Notes: generated by a model from the letters alone, not told the origin. A stretch of 64,000 nucleotides of DNA from Sporocytophaga sp. (GCF_017745095.1 NZ_JAGHZZ010000007.1:215565-279564), one strand, 5' to 3'. Positions 50,772 through 59,922 are shown, counted from the first letter of the stretch. A program made the numbers and translations.

Positions 50772-52568
50772 ATGGCAAACCCACTGAATACTTTCCCTAA
50801 AGATGTTTATGAAAAACAGCTTAAGGCATTCAATGAAATAAAAAACAAAATAGAAAAAGATCAAAGTCTGACAGGCACCTTGCGATTGTGTTCCGCTATT
50901 GCGTTTCTGGCTTGTCTTTACTTTATGTTTCAAGATGCCAATGCTCTTACTGTGATTGGCTCTGCTGCTTTACTCTTTGTATTTATTGCATTTGTAATCA
51001 AAAGTTTAAATCTTAAAAGAAAAAAGAAGTTTTATACAACCCTGATAGATCTGAATCAGGGAGAATTAGATGGACTTGAAGGGGACCATTCTGCATTTAA
51101 TAATGGAGTTGAATTTATCAATCCTTCTCATCCTTACTCCTATGATCTGGATTTATTCGGCGATGCTTCATTTTTTCAATCCGTCAACCGAACATGCTTG
51201 CCTGAGTCTTCATTCCGACTGGCTTCGATTCTATTAAAACCGCTAAACCAACAACAATATATATTAGAAAGACAGGAAGCTATTAACGTATTAAAAGATA
51301 AGATAGAATTCAGACAACACTTTTATGCTCATGGAAGTGAAATAACAAATGAAGAAAGCTCACAGAAAGCTTTGTTGGATTGGCTTCAGACAAGTTCAAA
51401 CATTGTAACCGGATTTATAAGAATAGCTTCAATAATAACTCCTATTATATGTCTGGTCTTAATAATTTCCTCCCTCTTTGTAGACGGTCTCTGGAGTTAT
51501 ATTATGCTCATTGTTGCTTTTCATTGGGCTATATATGGAATAACTGTAAAGAAGATTAATGCATATCACCAGACGATAGGCAAAAAACATAATTACCTGT
51601 CGGGCTATCAAAAGGTCTTAGACCTTATTCGCAAAGAAGATTTTGATAATGCTTCTTTAAAATCATACAAGATCAATGCAGAGGTAGCACACCTTGCTTT
51701 CTCCAAATTAAAAAAACTAACTGGCCGGTTTGATTATCGACTTAATGGCTTGTTCGGACCTATCATGAACTCATTTTTCCTCTATGACTTTCATTGTATC
51801 TATGCTTTGGAAAAGTGGAAAAAAGAACACCATGACCAAGTAAGTCAATGGTTAAATACGTGCGAATACCTTGACGCTCTGAATAGCCTTGCAGGTTTTG
51901 CTTTTAACAATCCAAGATTTATATTCCCTATAATCTCAGAAGGTAAACCAAGAGTATATTTCAAATCGCTTGGACATCCACTCATTCCTGAATCGAAAAG
52001 GATTACCAATGATTTTGAACTGGGCTCATCACAGAACTTAATGATAGTAACTGGAGCTAATATGGCTGGCAAGAGTACCTTTTTAAGAGCTGTGGGATTA
52101 AATACTTTATTGGCCCAGACTGGCTGTCCTGTTTGCGCTATTCACGGAGAAGCAACAACACTTGATATTTATTCAAGTATGCGAACTTCTGACTCGCTGA
52201 AAGATCAGACTTCCTATTTCCATGCTGAACTGAAAAGACTTAAACTTATCATTGACATTGCCCGCAATGGCACACCGCTTCTGATTCTTATAGACGAGAT
52301 GCTTAAAGGCACCAATTCTGATGATAAGCTTTCTGGATCTATAGCCATGGTTGAAGAACTAAAAGATTTGAATTGCGCATCTATCATCGCAACGCATGAT
52401 CTTGCCTTAGGAGATACTGAGTTAAAATACCCTGAAAAGATCTGTAATTTCTGTTTTGAAAGTCTTATTCAAAACAATGATGTGACTTTTGATTACAAAA
52501 TGAGACAGGGAAAAGCAACCAATAAAAATGCTACATTCCTTATGAAGAAAATGGGAATTATAAGGTAG
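50772..52568 (+). CDS. Membrane-anchored MutS-like ATPase
   Basis: 598 residues. Two hydrophobic pairs: about 35-85 and about 210-260, so the protein sits in the inner membrane. The C-terminal part (about 395-598) is a MutS-family ATPase domain: Walker A TGANMAGKST near 427-436, Walker B LLILIDEMLKGTN near 497-509, then the STH-like ATHDLAL near 541. The MutS DNA mismatch-binding domain I and connector are missing. The middle region (about 115-200, 270-390) is helical like the MutS core and clamp. The role is unknown; bacterial relatives exist as small MutS-like families in Bacteroidota. Follows NUDIX gene. Confidence 0.88.
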   Translation: MANPLNTFPKDVYEKQLKAFNEIKNKIEKDQSLTGTLRLCSAIAFLACLYFMFQDANALTVIGSAALLFVFIAFVIKSLNLKRKKKFYTTLIDLNQGELDGLEGDHSAFNNGVEFINPSHPYSYDLDLFGDASFFQSVNRTCLPESSFRLASILLKPLNQQQYILERQEAINVLKDKIEFRQHFYAHGSEITNEESSQKALLDWLQTSSNIVTGFIRIASIITPIICLVLIISSLFVDGLWSYIMLIVAFHWAIYGITVKKINAYHQTIGKKHNYLSGYQKVLDLIRKEDFDNASLKSYKINAEVAHLAFSKLKKLTGRFDYRLNGLFGPIMNSFFLYDFHCIYALEKWKKEHHDQVSQWLNTCEYLDALNSLAGFAFNNPRFIFPIISEGKPRVYFKSLGHPLIPESKRITNDFELGSSQNLMIVTGANMAGKSTFLRAVGLNTLLAQTGCPVCAIHGEATTLDIYSSMRTSDSLKDQTSYFHAELKRLKLIIDIARNGTPLLILIDEMLKGTNSDDKLSGSIAMVEELKDLNCASIIATHDLALGDTELKYPEKICNFCFESLIQNNDVTFDYKMRQGKATNKNATFLMKKMGIIR

Positions 52569-52603
52569 ATTTATTGACTTTATATTCTTAAAAATATTTT
52601 TGA

Positions 52604-52640
52604 ATAAATATTATGCAGAATTCTGATGCATAATATTTAT
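52604..52640. terminator. AT-rich palindrome between MutS-like and GtrA genes
   Basis: ATAAATATTATGCA (52604-52617) and TGCATAATATTTAT (52627-52640) are perfect complements. The central 9-base loop holds a GAATTC core. It lies between convergent genes, with no long T tract, so it is a likely but untypical bidirectional terminator. Confidence 0.6.
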
Positions 52641-52657
52641 ATAGAGTATTAAATTTC

Positions 52658-53044
52658 TCAGGCTTTAAAAACAAGAATTTTTGAACCAAAAAAGTTTGAA
52701 AATACAGTAGTACCGGTAGCAATTACCTGAGCTACCATTTTGGGAACTTCATAACTCTCCACCAGATATTCAAGAATTAAAAGATTCACGACCAGAGAAA
52801 ACAGGTAAACCAGGAAATACTTTAAAAAATAAATTTTATTAGTGTCTTCTTTAGCAAAGGTCCAGTTTTTATTAATATAAAAACCGGTAACAAGTCCAGC
52901 CAAAAAACCTACTGTAGAGGCTACCAGATAATGAGTCTGAGTAAATTCGGTCAGAGTTATAAAAATGGAATAGCTTACTGCAGTGCAAATGCCTCCAACT
53001 ACAGCAAACCGAATAAATTGATCTCTAAGCTTTGTATTAATCAT
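52658..53044 (-). CDS. GtrA-family membrane protein
   Basis: 128 residues from the ATG at 53044. A TTG two codons upstream is unlikely. Four hydrophobic segments (about 13-30, 36-52, 70-90 and 100-120). Start FIRFAVVGGICTAVSYSIF, then the conserved FYINKNWTFAKE near 50-61, and FFGSKILVF at the end identify the GtrA family (flippase-like or O-antigen glucosylation factors). No glycosyltransferase neighbour shows its substrate. Convergent with the MutS-like gene. Confidence 0.9.
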   Translation of the reverse strand: MINTKLRDQFIRFAVVGGICTAVSYSIFITLTEFTQTHYLVASTVGFLAGLVTGFYINKNWTFAKEDTNKIYFLKYFLVYLFSLVVNLLILEYLVESYEVPKMVAQVIATGTTVFSNFFGSKILVFKA

Positions 53045-53200
53045 AAACAAGATTCACACATTTTTCAATGCGGTTCGGCTTCTTAATCTTCAAATTTAAC
53101 ATTAAAACCTGAAGAAATCCTGAATTATTATAAAAAAGAGTATTACAATCCTCAAAAAAACATCAAAAACACTAAAAATCAACTAGCTAAATGTGAATTA

Positions 53201-53386
53201 TTATAAATAACGGGATATTCTATTTTTTATTTTTTTTACAAAATCAAATTTTCCATTTTCTGTAGTATCGGGTCTTTCGACCCCGACACATTTTAAGAGA
53301 TGAATATCAAGAGATAGTTTCAGGTCAAAAATACCTAACGCAACGAGAAATACTGTTAAAGTTTTTATGCAAAAAAGCCAAAGCAT
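53201..53386 (-). CDS. Possible small membrane protein coupled to repeat gene
   Basis: 61 codons. The start lies 3 bases after the stop of the smaller repeat protein (53390), so re-initiation is conceivable. The N-terminal 25 residues are hydrophobic (LWLFCIKTLTVFLVALGIF). The rest is charged. An RNA hairpin with a GAAA loop (about 53263-53288) sits inside the frame. I see no family signature, so it may equally be untranslated sequence. The remaining 53045-53200 stretch holds nothing I can name. Confidence 0.3.
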   Translation of the reverse strand: MLWLFCIKTLTVFLVALGIFDLKLSLDIHLLKCVGVERPDTTENGKFDFVKKIKNRISRYL

Positions 53387-53389
53387 TAC

Positions 53390-54010
53390 TCAATACTCAT
53401 ATATCATATCTGGCTTCCCATTCTTATAAATCGTCCATTCACCTTTCATTTCACCACTGACATAGTTTCCTGAAGATTCTATTTTTTCATTTTTATCAAA
53501 AAATTTTGCAGGACCTTCTTTAATACCGTGGTTGTAAGTGGCTTCATGCAGAAGCTTGCCTGCTTTATCATAAAAATACCAAATGCCTGTAGCTGTACCA
53601 AAATTATACATTCCTTTATCTTTTACTTTTCCATTCTCATAAAAAGTAAACCATTCTCCTTCCTGCAATCCTTCTTTATAACTCCCCTTTCTGAACACCT
53701 TACCAGATGGATAATATTCAAATGCTGTATCTTCTTCAAGGCCGGATTTCCAGGATTCAAGAGTACTCAACCTTCCTTTAAAATCATAGCGTTTTACTTT
53801 ACCCTCCAGCACACCATCAGTATAGTTTTCCTCAGCCATGATCGTACCATCCTTGTAGTAAAACTTCCAGACTCCAACCTTCTTTCCGTCTTTTACAGAA
53901 CCTTCCGCTTTAACTTTACCATTATCATACTTTTCAACAACAACATCCTGAGCATGCGTCATTGCACTGGTAAGAAGTATGATGGCCAGTATTATTTTAG
54001 AGACCTTCAT
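53390..54010 (-). CDS. Secreted YwqK/MORN-type repeat protein (short)
   Basis: 206 residues from the ATG at 54010, which follows a strong GGAGGGGGAAG ribosome-binding sequence. Start codons up to 54028 are open but less likely. Signal peptide ends near TSAMTHAQ (about 20). The mature part consists of seven 24-residue units resembling EYYxxGKxxxKGxYxxGxxxGxW, the YwqK-antitoxin/MORN-like repeat. The start overlaps the end of the larger paralogue by 14 bases, so it is translationally coupled. These repeats form a beta-hairpin solenoid; function unknown. Periplasmic or surface-exposed. Confidence 0.85.
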   Translation of the reverse strand: MKVSKIILAIILLTSAMTHAQDVVVEKYDNGKVKAEGSVKDGKKVGVWKFYYKDGTIMAEENYTDGVLEGKVKRYDFKGRLSTLESWKSGLEEDTAFEYYPSGKVFRKGSYKEGLQEGEWFTFYENGKVKDKGMYNFGTATGIWYFYDKAGKLLHEATYNHGIKEGPAKFFDKNEKIESSGNYVSGEMKGEWTIYKNGKPDMIYEY

Positions 54011-56093
54011 CTTCCCCCTCCACATCATAATTTCTGACGTCTTTTATTTTGCCCTGTTCGTAATATCTCCATACTCCTGATAACTCATCATCTTTATAGG
54101 CACCTTCTGCTTCAAGTCTGCTCGCATCTGTAAAAAACTTCCACTGTCCTGAGCGAAGTCCTGCCTTCATCTCTCCTTCTCCTTTTAAAGCACCATTGTC
54201 ATGGTAATATTTCCATTTACCTTCAGGTAAGCCATTCTTAAAGGCTCCTTCAGCAGACAGCTTTCCATTTTCATTAAAGCTTTTGGAATAACCATTACCT
54301 CCTTTAACACCGCTTTTAAAGATAACTTTGCCATCTTTGGAATAAACATCACCAGAGTTCACCAGCTTACCTTTAGACCACTGATTTTCTTCATTTAGCT
54401 GACCATTGCTCCAATATGTTTTCCATGTTCCATCTTCCTGTCCACCGGTATAATTTCCTTCTGATTGTAATTTACCATTCTCATAAAACTCTTTCCAGAC
54501 TCCTGTTTCAAGGCCTGCAGAATATTCACCCTGAGATTCGATTGCGCCACTTTCATAAAACGTTTTCCATAACCCGTCTTCCAAACCATTCAAGAAAAAT
54601 CCTTCCATAGATTTTTTGCCTGATTCAAAAAAGCTTGTCCATAACCCTGACTTCACACCATCTTCAAAGGAACCTTCACTGGCTATTTTGCCATTGCCAT
54701 AATATTCTTTCCAAACACCTTCCTGTTTTCCATTCACGTATCCACCAACAGCAGCAAGAGTATCTGTATCATAAAACTCCATCCAATCACCCTCCTTTTG
54801 GCCATTGATATAATAACCCTGAGAAAGGATATTACCATTTTCATGAAACTCTGTCCAGAGGCTATCTTCCAGTCCTGCTTTATAATAGCCTAATGCTACA
54901 GGAAAACCTTCTTCATCAAACTCTTTGTAAAGCCCGTCTTCTTTGCCATCCTTCCAATTAGTCTCTGCTGAAAGTTTTCCATTTTCAGAGTATTCTGTCA
55001 TTACTCCATCTTCTTTGCCCCCTTTGAAGGTCAGCTCCATTTTCAGAGTGCCATTTTCATAATATGATTTGGCAACTCCATCCTGAAGCCCGTTTTTATA
55101 AGGAATTTCAGCAAGTAATTTTCCTGAAGTATAATAAAACAACCTTGTTCCATTGCCACCTTTAAAAGATCCAACACTTAGACCGATCCCCTTTTCATTA
55201 TAATATCCCGGAACGTCAGTTAATTTTCCCAAAGTCCAGACCTCATGGACTTTCAATTGCCCTCCATCATAGTAATACTTCCAATTTCCATCCTGCAAAT
55301 CATCTTTATATGTACCTGTAGATACTTTCTGACCGCCTTCCAAAAATTCCTCCCATGTGCCTGTTGCTTTTCCATCTTTATAAAAACTTCTGGAAGCCAG
55401 TTTACCATTTTCATAGTAGCTTTTCCACTCTCCCTCCTCTTTACCATTTACAAAGGCGCCTTCTCTTTGTAATGCTCCTGAAGGATAGTATTTTTTAGTC
55501 AAAGCATTCTCAAGATCCTCTTTATAAACTGATTCGTAATAAAGCTTTCCGTTATCGTAATATTCTTTCCAAGGGCCTGTCCTTTTGTCATCTTTCAAAG
55601 CCCCGTCAATCTTAGCCTGACCATCAGGGTAAAACTCTTTCCAGGCTCCTTCTTTTTTATCCAGAATATAAGCTCCGTCCACAGAAAGCTGACCGTTTGA
55701 ATAGTATTCTTTCCAAGGGCCGTCCTGTTTACCATCAATAAAGTTCCCGTCAACCTTTGATTTCCCATTGTTATAATATTCTTTCCAGGGACCATTTTCT
55801 TTTCCTGCTTTGTAGGAAGCTTCCAGAGCCAGGTTTCCAGTGGCATAGAAATTCTTTACAGTTCCTTCTTCACGTCCCTGATTATAACCCATCTCAGCTT
55901 CCAGAATACCGTTTTCATCATAGAACTTCCAAACGCCTTGCTTCTGTCCGTTCTCCAGCAGACCTTCTCCTTTAATTTTCGTTTTCGCTTCATCGTAATA
56001 CTCTTTAGTAATCTGAGCTTGAATGCTTTCTGAAACAAAGACAAAGAAGACTAAGATTAGAATGAATGAAACTGCTTTTCCTTTAATAATCAT
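53997..56093 (-). CDS. Secreted MORN/YwqK-type repeat protein (long solenoid)
   Basis: 698 residues from the ATG at 56093. The open frame goes 7 codons further to a TTG. Signal peptide ends near SESIQAQ (about 27). The remainder is about 27 tandem units of 24 residues with the consensus GxWKEYYxNGKLxxEGxYKDGKED. One unit lacks the pattern (around TLGKLTDVPGYYNEKG) and a similar one recurs near QWSKGKLVNSGDVYSKDG. Units are divergent, with similar repeats at DNA level (72 bp). MORN-type solenoids bind proteins or lipids; here export makes periplasmic or surface adhesion possible. No T9SS sorting domain. Followed by the coupled paralogue. Confidence 0.85.
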   Translation of the reverse strand: MIIKGKAVSFILILVFFVFVSESIQAQITKEYYDEAKTKIKGEGLLENGQKQGVWKFYDENGILEAEMGYNQGREEGTVKNFYATGNLALEASYKAGKENGPWKEYYNNGKSKVDGNFIDGKQDGPWKEYYSNGQLSVDGAYILDKKEGAWKEFYPDGQAKIDGALKDDKRTGPWKEYYDNGKLYYESVYKEDLENALTKKYYPSGALQREGAFVNGKEEGEWKSYYENGKLASRSFYKDGKATGTWEEFLEGGQKVSTGTYKDDLQDGNWKYYYDGGQLKVHEVWTLGKLTDVPGYYNEKGIGLSVGSFKGGNGTRLFYYTSGKLLAEIPYKNGLQDGVAKSYYENGTLKMELTFKGGKEDGVMTEYSENGKLSAETNWKDGKEDGLYKEFDEEGFPVALGYYKAGLEDSLWTEFHENGNILSQGYYINGQKEGDWMEFYDTDTLAAVGGYVNGKQEGVWKEYYGNGKIASEGSFEDGVKSGLWTSFFESGKKSMEGFFLNGLEDGLWKTFYESGAIESQGEYSAGLETGVWKEFYENGKLQSEGNYTGGQEDGTWKTYWSNGQLNEENQWSKGKLVNSGDVYSKDGKVIFKSGVKGGNGYSKSFNENGKLSAEGAFKNGLPEGKWKYYHDNGALKGEGEMKAGLRSGQWKFFTDASRLEAEGAYKDDELSGVWRYYEQGKIKDVRNYDVEGEDEGL

Positions 56094-56368
56094 GGGTAGA
56101 AATATGAGTGACAATAAAACCGGATTTTAAATTAAATATATCCAGTAAATAATCCAATAATTTATATCTAAACGAATGCATCGCTTCTAAAGATATCATC
56201 CTATTCCTCAAAAAATATATTTCTCATTTTCAGGGATTTTAATTTTCAGAAACTTCTTTTAAATTCAAACCTTCAACCAACTTTTCAGCTATGTTATTTT
56301 GTCAGAATCATTTTCGGAAAATCCGAATTTCAATTACTATAGAGTTAGTCCTAATCAAATCATAGCCA

Positions 56369-57178
56369 ATGAAACGGCTGATTTTATTGGTTCTCTGCGG
56401 TTTTATGTTTCACAAAGCTGCAGGGACCGGATATCCATTTCCCGCAGGCTCAGGGGCTGTCGGAATGGGAAATACTTCTGTTTCAAGAACTGATCTCTGG
56501 TCTGTTGTTAACAATATATCCGGGCTCGCTAATTTAGAATCCTCTGCATGTGGTATTTATTATGCCAATTATTTTGGGATTCAGGCATTAAACAAATACA
56601 ATGCTGCTATAGCCATTCCATACAAACAGCTCTGGACAGGAATTAATATTTCAAGATATGGAGATGGAAACTATAATGAAAGTTTTCTTGGCCTTGGACT
56701 GGCTCATAAAATCCGGAATGTAAGTCTTGGGATAAAAGCTGATTTGTTTCAATTACAGATATCAGAAGAAAAGACCATCCACAAGCTTTTGTTTTCTTTT
56801 GGTGGTCAGGCCGAGCTCAGCAAAGAGCTGTCGTTTGGAGCATATATTCACAATATAAGCCAGACTAAGATCAGAAAGGATCTTGAAGAAAGATTACCGA
56901 CAGTAATGAAACTTGGTATCCTTTGGAAGCCCTCATCCAAAATTCAGCTGTCGGTGGAAACAGAAAAAGAAATCCGATATTCCATGAACTTGAAAGCAGG
57001 AATGGAATATGCTCCAGTAAAGGGTTTCAGAATATGGACTGGCATCAACTCATTTCCGTCCAGAGTATTTTTCGGAGCAGGAATCCGGAAATACAATTTT
57101 GAAATAGCCTATGCCACAGGAACAATGAGTGCTGCAGGATCTACTCATCATCTCACTTTGAATTACTATTTCAGATGA
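56369..57178 (+). CDS. PorV/PorQ-like outer-membrane protein
   Basis: 269 residues. Signal peptide ends near HKAAG (about 19). The mature N-terminus reads GSGAVGMGNTSVSRTDLWSVVNN, the turn-rich signature of PorV/PorQ/FadL-like barrels (the 'GxGxAGMGNT...NPA' type). The rest alternates in strand-length steps and ends with LTLNYYFR, a typical barrel end. PorV and PorQ act as partners in T9SS. The stop overlaps the start of the next gene by 4 bases (ATGA). This fits a coupled outer-membrane pair, function inferred. Confidence 0.87.
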   Translation: MKRLILLVLCGFMFHKAAGTGYPFPAGSGAVGMGNTSVSRTDLWSVVNNISGLANLESSACGIYYANYFGIQALNKYNAAIAIPYKQLWTGINISRYGDGNYNESFLGLGLAHKIRNVSLGIKADLFQLQISEEKTIHKLLFSFGGQAELSKELSFGAYIHNISQTKIRKDLEERLPTVMKLGILWKPSSKIQLSVETEKEIRYSMNLKAGMEYAPVKGFRIWTGINSFPSRVFFGAGIRKYNFEIAYATGTMSAAGSTHHLTLNYYFR

Positions 57179-59223
57179 TACGAACCGCAACCATTTGTAT
57201 CATTTTACTTGGGATATCCTCCGTCTCATTTGCTCAGGATGAAATTCCCGAAGTAACGCTAAATGAGCTTACCCCTGCAGCCAGCGAGGATGAACAAGAA
57301 GCCATATTCAATAATATATTAGACCTCTTTCAGGAACCGCTAGACCTTAATAATGCAGAAAGAGAAGATTTGCAAAAACTTAATCTTCTTTCTGAACAAC
57401 AAATTGAAGGAATATTGCGGCACAGAGCAACAACTGGTCATTATGAATCTATATATGAATTGCAGGTCATTGAGGAACTGGATCTCTTTACAATAAAAAA
57501 AATATTGCCCTTTATCACTGTTATTTCATCTGACAATTCATGGAAAGGCTTATTAGCAAGGATTCACAAGAACCCAGCAGATTTTATAATTAAATACGAA
57601 AGAAGTCCTGAAAATAAAAAAGGTTATTCTTCTAATGCATCAGAAAGTACAAGATACTTAGGAAAGCCTTATAAAACCTACATCAGGATAAAGTCTTCAA
57701 AAGCGAAAGATTTCAGTATTGGGTTAATTGCAGAAAAAGATCCTGGAGAAATCTACAAATGGGAACCGGCTAAAAACTACTACCTATTTGATTTTGCTTC
57801 CTTTCATCTCGGGGTATATAACAAAGGTAAACTGAAATCATTTACCATAGGCGATTACAAGCTACAAGCAGGACAAGGATTGATATTTGGTTCAGGATAT
57901 TATCTTGGAAAAAATGCTGAAGCTATATCAGGAATTAAAAGAGCTGGCTCAGGTATATTGCAGAATACATCAGTTACAGAGAGTGGATTTTTCAGAGGAA
58001 CGGCTGCAAGCCTTACTTTTAAAAGAATAACAGTTTCAGGATTTTATTCCTCAATCAATAAAGATGCTTCTATCAATACAACAGAGTCCGACTCATTATC
58101 CAATGAATATTTTTCTACAGTGTATACAACAGGATATCATAGAACAATAAGTGAGATTAACAAAAAAGCTGCAATTAGTCAGAGAGATGCAGGTTTTATT
58201 ATATCGTTTCAAAACAAGATACAAAACCTTAATATAGGTTTAAATTTTATCAATACTCATTTCAGCAAATCATTTGAGAAAAACACAAACATCTATAACA
58301 GCTTTGATTTCAAAGGACAGGACAATACCTGCTATAGCATAGATGCAGCTTATAGATTTTACAATCTATCCATGTTTTCAGAAGCCGCTTTCTCCACTGG
58401 GGGCGGTAAAGCATTGGTGGGAGGAGTACTTGCCAGTCTGCACAAAAAAATTGACTTTTTATTTCTCTTAAGAAAATACGATAAAAACTTTTATTCTTTT
58501 TATGGAAGAGCATTTGGAGAAAACACAACAAATAAAAACGAAACCGGATTATATTGGGGAATCAAAATTACTCCTAACAAAAAATATAACCTATCAGCAT
58601 ATTTCGACACCTATACTTTTCCATGGTTAAAATACAGGACTTATGAACCAAGCCGTGGTAATGATTTTAACATACGCTTTAGCTATCAGCCCTCAAAGAC
58701 AACATTAGCCTATATTCAAATACGAAAAGCTATCCAGGAGCAAAATTCTTTCGCAACTAATATTACTTACGCAACAGAAACATGCATTTCAGAAATGCGC
58801 ACATTAGGTCTTGACTATAAGGCTAACGAATTTATTTCCCTTACAACAAAAATTATTCAGACAAAAGCCAAAAAAAACAATCTGAATACTAATGGGTATT
58901 TTCTCATCCAGGATATAAACGTTCATTTTAGGGGTATTAAACTTTCCCTGAGATATGCCTTGTCGGATGCAGAGAACTATGATAACCGGGCATATGTTTT
59001 TGAGAAAGATGTATTATTGGGATATGCACTTCCAGCCTATTATGGTAAGGGTTCCAGAGCATACCTTGTTTTGCATGGAAGGTTATTAAAACATTTGGGC
59101 TATTGGATAAAGTATGGTTATTACATTTATCCATTTATGGACATGACCGGTACAGGATCGGAAGAAACGCAGGGAAACATCAGATCTGAAATAAAAATTC
59201 AGTTAAGGTATACCTTGGGATGA
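57175..59223 (+). CDS. Helix-hairpin-helix domain outer-surface protein
   Basis: 682 residues. Signal peptide ends near SVSFAQ (about 21). Residues about 55-115 contain two helix-hairpin-helix units (LDLNNAEREDLQKLNLLSEQQIEGILRHRATTGHY, ELDLFTIKKILPF), like ComEA. The remaining 560 residues are beta-rich with strand periodicity and end IQLRYTLG, consistent with an outer-membrane barrel or surface protein. This combination (HhH plus barrel) occurs in Bacteroidota without assigned function. DNA binding at the cell surface is possible but unproven. Coupled to the PorV-like gene upstream. Confidence 0.85.
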   Translation: MIRTATICIILLGISSVSFAQDEIPEVTLNELTPAASEDEQEAIFNNILDLFQEPLDLNNAEREDLQKLNLLSEQQIEGILRHRATTGHYESIYELQVIEELDLFTIKKILPFITVISSDNSWKGLLARIHKNPADFIIKYERSPENKKGYSSNASESTRYLGKPYKTYIRIKSSKAKDFSIGLIAEKDPGEIYKWEPAKNYYLFDFASFHLGVYNKGKLKSFTIGDYKLQAGQGLIFGSGYYLGKNAEAISGIKRAGSGILQNTSVTESGFFRGTAASLTFKRITVSGFYSSINKDASINTTESDSLSNEYFSTVYTTGYHRTISEINKKAAISQRDAGFIISFQNKIQNLNIGLNFINTHFSKSFEKNTNIYNSFDFKGQDNTCYSIDAAYRFYNLSMFSEAAFSTGGGKALVGGVLASLHKKIDFLFLLRKYDKNFYSFYGRAFGENTTNKNETGLYWGIKITPNKKYNLSAYFDTYTFPWLKYRTYEPSRGNDFNIRFSYQPSKTTLAYIQIRKAIQEQNSFATNITYATETCISEMRTLGLDYKANEFISLTTKIIQTKAKKNNLNTNGYFLIQDINVHFRGIKLSLRYALSDAENYDNRAYVFEKDVLLGYALPAYYGKGSRAYLVLHGRLLKHLGYWIKYGYYIYPFMDMTGTGSEETQGNIRSEIKIQLRYTLG

Positions 59224-59271
59224 AAAATTGCTAAAGTTTGTTAAATTCGTAATAAAACCAAAGGGTAGTTT

Positions 59272-59883
59272 ATGGCCGTTTCATTTTATGAAATACTTGA
59301 AATTCCGCAAAGCGCAAGCCAGGAAGATATAAGGAAGGCATATCGAAAAAAAGCTAAAGTCTGGCACCCGGACGTAAACAAGTCTCCCGATGCACACACT
59401 AAATTTCAAATGCTGAATAAAGCATATGAAACGCTTGCAGATCAACACAAAAGGTTCATTTACGATCAAAGATCAAACTCAAATCAGCATACTCATTATC
59501 AACAGAATACTCATTATCAACAAAGCTATGCTTATGGACATGGCTATGCTTATCAATACAATGATCCCTTGGAGGTTTATCGCCAATGGGCAAAAATGAA
59601 AAAAGAGCGTGCTGAAAAAGAGGCTAAACTGAAATATGAGGAGTTCCTAAAAAACAGAGAAATATTCAGAAATTCCTTTATCTATTACCCCACACTTCTG
59701 TTTATTTACCTTGCTACTGCCCTTTGTTTTTTCATAGGGTTATTTGTGATCGGTCTTTGCACCTTTCTGATATTTAAACTTCACTTCGTTTTGCTATTCG
59801 TTTTATCACCATTTATTTGCGCTGGTGTATATTTCATTAAATGCACAGGGGATTGGTATAAGGAAGCAAAGAGATATTTTTAA
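59272..59883 (+). CDS. J-domain (DnaJ-like) membrane protein
   Basis: 203 residues. J domain at 3-70: [19 protein letters not shown] includes HPD at 32-34, which stimulates DnaK. A short HYQQ-type repeat follows (about 70-90), then a charged helix (about 105-140) and two hydrophobic segments (about 144-165 and 168-188). It lacks the G/F region, zinc fingers and C-terminal substrate domains of DnaJ. It probably tethers DnaK at the inner membrane. Single gene, convergent with TraB/GumN; its stop begins a heptad array. Confidence 0.88.
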   Translation: MAVSFYEILEIPQSASQEDIRKAYRKKAKVWHPDVNKSPDAHTKFQMLNKAYETLADQHKRFIYDQRSNSNQHTHYQQNTHYQQSYAYGHGYAYQYNDPLEVYRQWAKMKKERAEKEAKLKYEEFLKNREIFRNSFIYYPTLLFIYLATALCFFIGLFVIGLCTFLIFKLHFVLLFVLSPFICAGVYFIKCTGDWYKEAKRYF

Positions 59884-59922
59884 AGTTTAAAGCAGAAAAC
59901 TTAAAGTTAAAAGCAGAAAGTT
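59881..59922 (+). repeat. Heptad element H6, starting at the J-domain gene stop
   Basis: Six 7-base units TAAAGTT, TAAAGCA, GAAAACT, TAAAGTT, AAAAGCA, GAAAGTT. The first TAA is the stop of the J-domain gene. No matching inverted arm was seen before the convergent gene. Confidence 0.85.

Noticed and set aside
53045-53200. Coding sequence downstream of the GtrA gene start
   Set aside because: Only short AT-rich frames with no start signal; reported as empty.
53997-56093. Tandem DNA repeat as an element in its own right
   Set aside because: The 72-bp periodicity is the coding of 24-residue protein units that have diverged; it is a gene, not a satellite.
56115-56368. A gene or clear promoter in the spacer before the PorV-like gene
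   Set aside because: No frame with coding signs; a TTATTTTG near 56295 is one base off the -7 consensus, so it was not called.
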